A DNA stretch of 64,000 bases from Haemonchus contortus. Its lineage: Eukaryota > Nematoda > Chromadorea > Rhabditida > Trichostrongylidae. The notes under the pieces were generated by a model. The model saw only the letters and a list, made by a program, of their open reading frames with translations. It was not told the DNA's origin and did not search any database. Shown here in pieces: positions 36,897-47,400 of this stretch. The position numbers and the translations under genes were made by a program. How positions within the stretch are numbered: position 1 is the stretch's first letter; each line of letters begins with the position of its first letter. The stretch lies in contig LS997564.1 in NCBI GenBank assembly GCA_000469685.2, positions 26,036,459 through 26,100,458 of the forward strand. Direction: 5' to 3'.

Positions 36897-38326
36897 TTCC
36901 CAATGAATTCTTCTGGGGGAAGAACGTTAACCACGTACCACTGATCCAATTTGTGATCACTTGTGAAATTCTTTTCCAACACTCATAAAGAAGAAAGCGG
37001 GGTCCGCCCCCCAGAATCTCTCCTTATTCTTTTATAATCATTGCCTAAACAGCTAGTTGTTCTATATTAATTGCTCGAACAGCTAGTTCAAATAGCATTT
37101 GAACAGCCACCGTATTTGAACTCGAATTGGCTAGAACTCAAATCAGTTTTGCGGAAATTCTCGCGCACTTTAGATTTAATTTTCCAAATTCCTCCTTTTT
37201 TTCCAAATTGAACACTGTTACATTCATAGGCAACGAAATCATGTGCCACAGCTATTTTGAGAAGTGTGAATTTGAATAATTTCTTGCTTTGGTAACAAGT
37301 TTGTTAGATGAGACCATTTGCCCATTCAGTGGTTTGATGTATCTAACATATTGTCGTCCATAAAAGCCATTCAACATTGCTCGAGCGAAACGGCATCATG
37401 ATTCATCATATGTTACTAGAAAACCCTATAGAGGTCAGCCAAAAGACTCTGAACTTGTCACGTCTTCCGTTTTCGGGTGGATGTTGCTATTTTGATTAGA
37501 AATTAGCAATGTTGCGGTATGATTTATGATATGAGTGATGAACTGAAATCCTCAAGAGATGATCTGACAGCCGGCCCCGGTCACCTCACGAATGAAGTTC
37601 AACATGAAACAATCTCAACAGTGGAAGAGTGAGGTCAATAAGGCCAAGATGGTTTCGAGCTTGCAGACTTCAGAAGGCACGAGGGTAGTAGCCAGGTGGC
37701 ACAAAGTCTCTCCAGCTCCTTCTAGCCGCCCTCGCAAAGTGTGGACGAGGGCTGTCCACCACAACTCCCCAGTTGTTCGTGAAATACGCTTGAGGTCACA
37801 GAAGCATCATGGGGCAATATTCCATCCTATAAACAGTCGCTGGAGCAGAAGATTAATTAAAACATATCCTTCTTGTGTAAACGCCTCGTTTGCTACCGCT
37901 ACTGGTTTCACGTCCATTGACAGCAAGTGGAATTTCCTTCGTGAAATTTCATAAAGGATCGACTTCTGAGTGATGGTGCAGCTTTTCCAAGCCATTTTCG
38001 CTCGCGGAGCTTCTGCCCTACATTAACTCACACTTGACGCTCGCGTACAATTAAGCAGTGAGACTGTGGAGAGTGCTACACGAAAGTGACTTCTGCGTAG
38101 GATGTCATGGATGGCGAAGCGGGGAGCGAAAGCCGTCCTTTATATTCCCCTCAAACTTTGAGGAGGATTGCCTTGGATGGAGGTCAAAACATTATCACTC
38201 TTGGAAGAGCGTGGACGTTAGCTCTGTGATAAACCGCCGGAGCAAATCTCTCTTTTAGGCAAGCGATCGCACCACCTATAGAAAGTGGCGAGAGAGGGTG
38301 AACTGCAGCCCATGCACATGCATGTA

Positions 38327-38859
38327 CAGTAGCGCTCAAAAGTATTCGGTGAAATGGTCCTCCAGCGGTACTTTTCAGTCGTAACTCCTTTCCTACTAGA
38401 TCTAATCATGCGAAATTTCTATATGTGGAGCGTGGGTGTACTGTGAACATTTACCACTATTAACCAGCAATCTAATCACGTTCCAGATATTCCAAAGAGC
38501 ATGAACTTAAAATCGACTGAAAATACAGATGATGGTCCTTCTAGAATCTCATTCCTTTTTGTCCTGTCTAATGTGTACGAGCGATAATGCCGAACACAAT
38601 AGATGAGAAAAACGCACATAAGGTGTAAATAAGTGGAGACGTTAACAGCTTTACTTTTAGCAAAATCTGCTACCGTAACAAGCACCTTGCACCAGCACCT
38701 ACCTGTGGATATTGCAGCTTTGCAGTCAAATAGTGTTGGGTAGGGTGAAATATGCTCTAGTTGAACATATCCGAATTTCGCGCGATTTGGTTTACTAAGA
38801 GAAAAGTTATGAACGAAAAAGCGTCAAAGCATTTCACCGAAGATTTTTGAGCGCTACTG
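38327..38859. mobile_element. Non-autonomous TA-flanked MITE, 533 bp
   Basis: Inverted ends CAGTAGCGCTCAAAAGTATT and its near-complement ending AGCGCTACTG, continuing about 30 bp (GGTGAAATG). TA dinucleotides lie on both sides (38325-38326, 38860-38861). No transposase frame inside. TIR and TA target are typical of Tc1/mariner relatives. Confidence 0.85.
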
Positions 38860-39163
38860 TATGTGCTGAAGCGGGAACTTCTTGATTTTGACACATTTCT
38901 ATTGGTCGTTATTGGTCAATATATCACAAATATCACAAACAATCAGCCATGTTCGTTTCGTTGAACTGAACTACGTCTCTTCAACTGGTGATTGTGTGGA
39001 TAAATAGGATGAAAGATAAACTATACGTGATATCCAATGATTTTGACTGAACAATCTGTGTCTATGCCGTCTAGTTACTTTCAGCTCTCATTTCACAAAC
39101 TCGTGACCTAACATTGATTTTGAATGATCAACGAGCTCAACTTCCATAGAATCAGCGTTTATA

Positions 39164-40395
39164 CAGGGTGAGCCGAAATTATGATTACGCAGACATCACA
39201 TCCCCAGAGCGAATAGAAAGCTAATAAAGCAAACTAATTTTAGAGAAGTGTTTATCACTGATCTTTCATCAAAATAGTACCTTCAAACCTGGATCTGAAG
39301 CTTTCTGCCTTCACCCAACCCCAGAGACGACGATGGACGGCATTGACGGTGGCACGCGGCTAAGGTCGTCGAGTTAATCCCGGCTTTTTGCAAGACATAT
39401 CCCAGATTATTTCAGTTCTTGTTTGGGTTAGTACATGCGTCCATTTCTAAGTTGACCACACTAAGGCATCCATGGGATGTAGGTCAGAGCACTAGAGTGG
39501 TCACTGAACGAAGGTTATGAAGTCAGGGAACGTCTTTCACGAAGTTTCCAGACAAATTCTGATTTGATGTCAGGAGCTTCATCTTGACAATATGTCCGGT
39601 TTGAATCGCCAAAGTGTCCTATTGTGCACGACGAGGTCGATCAGGTTTTCTAATTAACTTTTAGTCCTTAATTTACAAAAATAATCGGTGTTTTTGCGTC
39701 GGCGGTGACGCTCGCAAAGACCATTGCAGAGAGTCAGTGAGCCCAGCGCTGTATAACTCCCATTTCTTTCAACTTCATACACATCTTGTCACCCTGCTCA
39801 CTGAGCACCTTTTTCAAAATGAATGCCTTTCGTCGGTGAACAGTAGTTCCCTATGACAATTTTTCGGATGCGGCGGGGCAGCTTTTGTGGGCCAACTTTC
39901 TCTTCTCTTTAGCCTGCTCACTGGAGATATCACTTTCTGGTCGTATTGAGGTCTTGTTGTGCAGGTGATGCTTCACGATTTCGCGAAGAAAACTTTATGA
40001 GATATCTACTCATTTGGCTATTTTGGCTTAGAATGAGCTTCGCTGCTACGCAAACCTTCACCCTGCTTCCTTAACTTCCCCTGAATATAACCGCAGGCCA
40101 TATTCCCAACTCTCGAAGCGTCTTTTGGTCGAATGCGCTACCTGCCTTGTTATCCTGCCTAATTCGCCTGTAGATGCACCGTGCCAGAAATGCTTGTAAA
40201 TGCAAAGTGGCTATTGATTCACGAATTTGTGACGCTTATTTTTTTTCAAAATCTAGCAAAAGTGCTGTATAAATACGAAGGTAATGATGTACTCTACCTT
40301 GTGAAATGGAAGAAAGCGAACGAATTGTTATGAACCCAAAAAGAAATTGCTATGAGCGTCAGCGCACGCTGTAATCATAACTCTGGCCCACCCTG
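39164..40395 (-). mobile_element. Degenerate mariner/Tc1 element, 1.23 kb
   Basis: Terminal inverted repeats start CAGGGTGAGCCGAAATTATG (39164) and end ...GGCCCACCCTG (40395), flanked by TA on each side. The minus strand gives broken transposase fragments, including a WSTWKW stretch and the C-terminal VNAVHRRLWGWVKAEGF. That fits the common mariner ending RL.AVIKAKGG. Several frame breaks and stops make it inactive. Confidence 0.8.
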
Positions 40396-40770
40396 TAGAT
40401 CGAAATTGGTTCCGAATCACACAGGTGTTACTGAGCGCAGAAAAACTGGTCAATAATGTGTGATAAAGGCAACTATACCTAATAATAAGTATTAGGTTGG
40501 CAAATAAGTCCTGCGACGAAATGGAGACTTTTTTTTAATCGTTTCTAATTTTTTTTTTCATATCAAACAGTTTTCGGAAAAATTTTTACCGAAGAAGTCA
40601 ACAACCTTCTTGTATCCTTTGAGCCAATCACTGATGCCATCTCTTCAGGAATGAGGGAGCTGTAACTCAAAGAAGTAATTGACTGCCGTTTTTGGATCAC
40701 ATTAAATTACGAATTTCTTTTCCATAACGGGATGCTCAAAAAGGTGAAGCACATGGTAGTTAAAAGGGGG

Positions 40771-41242
40771 TATCGCGGAATCCGCGAGTTCGTGCTATAC
40801 GAGAAATTCTTTTCTCTCTCCCATAACATAAGCGAGCTTGCGAGCTTATCAGGGAGAAAAAATCAGAAATTCTCAACGGCGATGGTATGAACAACATAGG
40901 CAGGCTTTAAATACATGGCCTGTAATGCCGCGACTACCTTTTTTCTATCACCTTTTCTTCAGTCTCGCACTTACATTCATCTCTTGCGACCTCGTTTGTT
41001 AGCGAGCATAGTAGTGTTTCGCTCTGAGATTCCTTGGGGTTTAGGAGATTTGAGATTATTGTTAAGGCATATAAGATTTCTGGGACTTCAGATTACACCT
41101 CAGCAGAGTCACTTTGTTATCGCTCTTTCGTGTAACATTCTAGTTTAGCAATAAAGTTTCTGTTTGATATTTCACTGTTGTCCAAACGCGTGGCGGTTAA
41201 ACTCCGGAAGTTATTTATCAAGCATACACGGTCTATTTTATA
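40771..41242 (+). repeat. Left LTR of BEL/Pao element
   Basis: 472 bp, same length and apparently same sequence as the right LTR (constant offset 9796). TTTAAATA at 40906-40913 may serve as a TATA box, and AATAAA lies at 41150-41155. A 77-codon open stretch inside it occurs in both LTRs and is not treated as a gene. Confidence 0.95.
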
Positions 41243-41255
41243 TGGTGCATCGGCC
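41243..41255 (+). other. Primer-binding site, tRNA-Gly-like
   Basis: TGGTGCATCGGCC starts immediately after the left LTR. From memory it is complementary to the CCA end of nematode tRNA-Gly(GCC) over 13 bases. Priming by a tRNA 3' end is the norm for LTR elements. The tRNA identity is recalled and was not checked. Confidence 0.75.
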
Positions 41256-41273
41256 CCAAGGACCCAGGAGTCG

Positions 41274-41278
41274 CAGGT
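41274..41278 (+). promoter_or_regulatory. Possible splice donor in BEL leader
   Basis: CAG|GTACG lies between the primer-binding site and the Gag start, a fair 5' splice site. With an acceptor near the end of env it could make subgenomic mRNA. Inferred from consensus only. Confidence 0.35.
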
Positions 41279-41404
41279 ACGATTTAAAAGAACTTCTAAC
41301 ATTTGAGCAAGATTTTTTTGTGATACTCCATTTTGGAGGCGCACTTGAGATAGTCGTTTCTAAAGTTTTCTTTCCTCTACGATCCAGTTGTCATACATAT
41401 TAAA

Positions 41405-44400
41405 ATGGCAGGACCTGTCCAACTGAAATCGCAAAAAATGCTTCTAACGCGATATACTAATACACTACGTCAGTTGATAACGAAATCCTGCGATATGATT
41501 AGGTCAGACCAAACTCTGCAGATATTATCCCAAATGAGTGTAGAAATAAGCATATCAATCAATTTAGTAAATGATACTCTACGAGATTTCACGGAGGTAG
41601 TAGACCGATTACAAGAACCCTTAACTCAAGACCAGGAGCAACAAATTGATGATTATATTTCAAAAACCCTAGAGGCCCTTGAGGAGGCCAGAGAACTCCA
41701 TGCCCAAATAGAGGTGAAGAAAGTACTATTAAGAGTTCCGAACCCACATAGCGGAACGAACACGATAGAAATTCCATGTGCCAAGGTAGAGTTACCGGCT
41801 ATACCAATCCCCACTTTCACTGGGAAAATTGGGGAATTCGAAAATTTCTGGGCACTTTTTAACGCAAACGTCCACAGTCAAAATCTTTCGAACTTGCAAA
41901 AGTTCAATTACCTCGTAAGAAGCCTAAAGGGCGAAGCAAAAGAAATAATCAAGCGTTATCCTATCACGGATGAAAACTATGATGCCGCTATTAATGCATT
42001 ACAGGCAAAATATGGTGATAAATCGAAACAGATTTATGACCTTCAAGTTCGTTTAGAACGGGCTAAAGCACGGAGCCCTGATATTGAAGAACAGAGAAGA
42101 CTGCTGGACTACATAATTTCGATCACCACCCAGTTAGAGTTCAAAAATGTCAACCTGAACGGTTCCTTCATTGCTCAAAAAATTTTATCAAAATTCCAAC
42201 CAGACCTCCAAAGAAAACTTCTCCGATTACGAATGGGTTCTGAGCGGGTTGAAGAGAATTGGTCTATAAAAAATATTCTCGAGGATCTTGACAATGTAAT
42301 TACAGCAGAGGAAAAGATAACAGAAATGTTACGCAGTAATGAGGAACTCCAAGGAAAGGTTAAACAAACCCTCCCACCCAAGGGACTGAAAAGTGAAGGG
42401 AATTCTATAAGTCGACCACTGCCTTGCCTTTTTTGTCAATTAGGGAATCACACTTCGGGTAACTGTCGAAAAATCAGCACTATTAAAGAAAGAACGGAGT
42501 TTTTACTGCAAAGTAAGCGATGCCTCAACTGCGCGAAAACTGGACATTTGGTGAAAGATTGTTTGAGTAATGGGTGTCATATATGCGACGGAAAGAAACA
42601 TCATTATTCAATATGTCCAAAGAAACAAAACGTGAAGCCCCTAGGGAATACGACTTCACCTAAAAAATCCGCACCCGACGTTTCCGCGATCACAGCGAAA
42701 CGTACGACCAAAGAAGGGAAAAAACCCGCACATCGTCAGAACCTCGCGATTACCAATAGTACGGAACCGCTTCTTACTGACGAAGACGAAGCCACCGCAT
42801 GTTGCATGTCCAATCAAAAAGATGAAAGCACGTCAATGTTTTTTAACAGCAAAGATGTTCTCTTACTTACTGGATGTGCCACAGTACAGAGTCCAACTAC
42901 GGGTCTGCTCAGAAAAGTAGAATTTCTCCTTGATACTGGAGCAGATAGGTCATTCATTAGTCAACAACTGGCAGATGAGTTAAATTTGAAAACACAGAAC
43001 AGAGTAAACTTATCTGTGTTCACTTTTGGCTCGAAAACACCTCAACAAAAAACATATGAGACCGTTTCGCTAGATATCTGGGATATACAGGGCAACACCC
43101 ATAAAATCCTCCTATGCAAAACTGATATCATTACGGAGAAAGCGAAACAAGTCCATCTGACACCTCAAGATATCGACTACCTGCGGAAAGAAAATATTCT
43201 CCTTGCTAAAGCTAATACCACCTCGGTGCATCCCCAATTACTTATAGGGTGTGACCAACTCTGGCCCCTGTTGCATACATCAAGCCCACAACACATTCTT
43301 CCTTCAGGGTTATTTGCAATACCATCCAAATTAGGCTACCTATTAAGCGGGCGTCAGGAAAACGATTCTTCAATTATTAACCTGTTTGACACGTCAACCG
43401 TAGGAACCTTGGAGGTTAATGATGTAGACCAATGGGACCACTATTGGTCTTTGGAAGCGGCAGGAGTTGAAGAATTCACAGGCGCCAGATATGCAGAAAA
43501 ATTGGCCGTTAATGCGAAAGTACAACAGTTTTTTAATGACACTATAGAAAGGCGGGAAGACGGCTACTATGTTCGTCTTCCCTTCAAAGATAACAAGTCA
43601 GAGCTGCCTTCTAATATAACACTAGCATATCGCCGTTTGCTTAGTGTCTTAAAATCCCTTAGAGCAAAGCCCGAACTACTCAATCAGTACAATGAAGTTT
43701 TTCGAGATCAGTTAGAAAAGGGAATATTAGAAGAAATTCAGGAGCCGGGCTTGAATTGCTCCAAATTAGTACATTATTTGCCTCATCAACCGGTAATAAC
43801 TCCACTCAAAGAAACCACTAAGCTACGTGTAGTTTATGATGCCTCCTCTCACGTTAGGGGTTACCCCTCGTTGAACGAAGTCATTCACCAGGGACCTCTT
43901 ATACTCCCTGACTTATATGGACTCTTGTTAAAATTCCGCACATCACCACACGTTGCGATTTCCGATGTTGAAAAAGCCTTCCTACAAGTAAGATTAAATG
44001 AGGAAGACAGGGACGTAACGAGGTGCCTCTGGGTAAAGGATATCAATAAAGAGGCAAAAGGCGAGAACCTTGCGGTTTATCGATTTACAAGAGTCACGTT
44101 CGGGATAAATGTATCACCCTTTCTTTTGGCAGCTACTATTAGATACCATATTGAACATGAAGTGAAAGACGTAGAGTTAGCAAGCGAAATTAGTGAAAAC
44201 CTCTATGTAGACAACTTGATACTTTTGGCAAACAATAAAGAAGATATTTTGAACAAAGCACTTAATGCGAGAACTATTTTCCAGCAAATGAACATGAATC
44301 TGCGCGAGTTCCTTATAAGTGATAAAACGGCACTAGAACTTCTTCCAGCAGAAATATGTTCAAAGAAAAGGGAACAAAAAGTCCTAGGGGTTCTTTGGAA

Positions 44401-47400
44401 TTCTGAGAGCGATACATTGTCAATAACATGTACGTTCGCAAAAGCTCCCAAAATTACTAAACGAGTAGTTGCCCATCAGATAGCTTCCATTTACGATCCG
44501 TTGGGATGGCTGGTCCCTCTGCTTGTTCAACTCAAATGCTTCCAACAAAAGTTATGGATAGAAGGGTATGATTGGGACCAGGAAATTTCCCAAACACTCT
44601 GCGAGGAGTGGAGGAAACTTTGCGATGGAGCCGATGGATTCCAAAGGACATTCCAGAGGGAAATTCCGATACAACACCCGAACGTCAACATAGCCGTATT
44701 CGCTGACGCCAGTGACCATGCAATGGCAGCCTGCGCATACGCTATCAACTTCGAAAACAATTCTTTACTCATGGCAAAATCAAAATTGCCTTCCATTAAG
44801 ACAAAAACAACTATTCCAAAATTAGAAATGAATGCCATGACTATGGGTGTTCGAATGGCTAGGTCAGTATGCGAAAAATTGAAAAAAATGACTAAGGCGA
44901 TAAAATTCGTATTCATTTTTACGGATTCTCAAATAGTTCTTAACTGGGTAAATAAACCGATTGAGCAGAAGGGTCTCGGAGTTCTAGTACGTAATCGGAT
45001 AAAAGAAATCCGCGCAATACTGTCATCATTACTCAAAGAGGGAATAACCGTATTCTTTGGATATGTACCAACAAAACTGAATCCAGCTGATATAGGCACG
45101 CGAGGCCTTTCTAAAGAGCAATTTAGAACAAGTGATTGGTGGAGTGGACCAGCATTCTTGCGAGAACCGATATCTTTATGGAATGGTCCCTTGATCAAGG
45201 TGGCGGATTTAGAATTCAGGGAAGAAACTCCCATAGAATTAGAAACAACTTTCAACTTCATGACGGTTAATATTGAAAACGACAGCGACTTTCAATTTCC
45301 ATTACATCGCTATAATTCACTCAAAAAAGGAATACGCGTCATGGGCTGGATACTTAGGTTTTTGAGAAATCTGTTAAAACAATTGCCTGGCCCAAGCAGA
45401 GAACGTATTTTACGAAACATTCCAGAGCTGCAGCAATTCTCAGAAATAATAGGAACATTAAACGGATTAGAAATACGCAAAGCGAGGCAAATGATAATTA
45501 GAAACCATCAGCTGTCCGTTCTCTCCCCAGAGTACATTAAATCCATGAACAAGACCCTAAAATTGTTCAAGGATAACGATGGGTTGTGGCGGGCTCGGGG
45601 GAGACTAGGAAAAGCATCCCTGACAGATGACGCGAAATTCCCTATATTCATCGCTCCCAATACTGAATTGGCATCAAAAATCATAAGCGAAGCCCATGGT
45701 ACATATCACAAAGGTGTATCTCACATAATGGCAACTGTGCGAGAAAAATATTGGATACCCAAATTAAGACAGCAAGCTCGGAAATTAACTAGTCAGTGTG
45801 TAAAATGTAGACGTTTTAACGCGGTACCCTACTGTTATCCGGATACACCAGACCTTCCCCCACACAGAGTACAAAAAACTAGACCGTTCGAGAATATTGG
45901 GCTAGATTTTTTTGACTTGCCCCCAGTCAAAGAAAATGGCGAACTGAACAAATCATATGGATGCATTTTCACCTGTGCAGTGACACGAATGGTACACCTA
46001 GAAGTATTGCGAAGCATGAGTACAGAAAACTTCCTTAATGCCTTGCGAAGATTTTTTTCGCGACGCGGTGTCCCCGCCTCAATAACGTGTGACAATGCAC
46101 CAACCTTTCTTTTAAGTGCCGAAATTCTAAGTAGTACCAGTCGAGATGAAGTAACTGGGTTCTTAGCGAATAATGCGATAGAATGGAAACACATAACTCC
46201 TTATGCCCCTTGGCAAGGAGGTTTCTACGAAAGATTAATAAAGTCCATAAAACACTCGTTCTATAAGGCGATTGGACGAGCACAGCTTTCATTCGATAAC
46301 CTCACAACCATCATTACAGAAGTCGAAGCAACGATAAATACGCGACCTCTAACGTACCAAGAATCTAATCTTGAGGAGTTCAGCTCTCTTAGACCTATTG
46401 ACTTTATTCAAAATCACATAGATATGACGTTTCCATTCGAAAATATAGAGATCAATACCTCAGACCCAGATTACTTACCCCCGGCAGAAAAGTTATCCTT
46501 AGAAACTCGACAGCAAGCAATTCACGCCCTACATTCATCTATCAAGTTTACAGATCGTTTTTGGACGTTGTGGCAACAACATTATCTAACTAGTTTGCGC
46601 GAACAACACAAATCAAGAATTTCACAAGGTCGTACTAGCTCGTCAGATCCAAAAGAAGGTGCGTTAGTTCTTGTCACGGATCCCAGCCTACCACGCAACG
46701 AGTGGAAGATGGCGCGTATAATCAGTCTTAAACCATCATTGGACGGAACAGTCAGAGAAGTAGAGTTAATGACCTCGAATAGGCGAAAAATTAGAAGACC
46801 GGTAAACCTTATCGCGCCAATGGAAATCACTTGTAATGAACCAGATTTGCCTAAGGACCACGAAGCCAACCGCAGTTCACAAAAAGCTTACAACTTGCGA
46901 CCCCGAAAAATAGTCAACTATAACGGAAACACAATAACAACGCCATTAGGACTTCACTCACCCAAGGAGATAATTACCTCGCTCACTATTTTAACATTGC
47001 TATCTGTTTTCAGTATATCTTCTTGCCAATATATTCATATGGAATGCAGTGAGAAGGGAATCATTATAAGAAACGAGAACAGGATAGCGTTTGAGGTTTG
47101 CATCGAAACTGAATGCAAAGCTTATGCGAACTCCACCCCTTATGAGTTGGTGAAATTCGATCCGCAGCTCACGCTTCATGAACATAGCGTTTTTCTCAGA
47201 TGGCAGATAAATCAAACAATCTCTTCAATGGAAATGACCTGTCAGGGGTTAGAATTTTGCGCAAATCTGCAATGCTCACTTTGCCTAGCAGTGCTACTTA
47301 ATCCGGAATGTTGGCCTATAGGATCTCTACTCATCATTTTTCTCATAATTTATCTCATAACGGCATTATTATATGCACTCCTCTATGTCCCTATCACCGT

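Larger units (their letters stand above)
31600..38320. other. No gene recognised
   Basis: A short stretch near 31890-31980 encodes a CN...H...C...C pattern that loosely recalls a retroelement zinc knuckle. The 32.6-33.2 kb stretch is GC-richer than its surroundings with open frames on both strands. Neither could be assigned. Confidence 0.35.

Noticed and set aside
37592..37954. 120-codon frame as a gene
   Set aside because: No recognised motif, and it lies next to a dispersed repeat shared with 28.7 kb, so it is more likely part of a repeat.
40915..41148. 77-codon protein, repeated identically at 50711-50944
   Set aside because: Lies wholly inside the LTRs and is duplicated because the LTRs are. 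No family motif.
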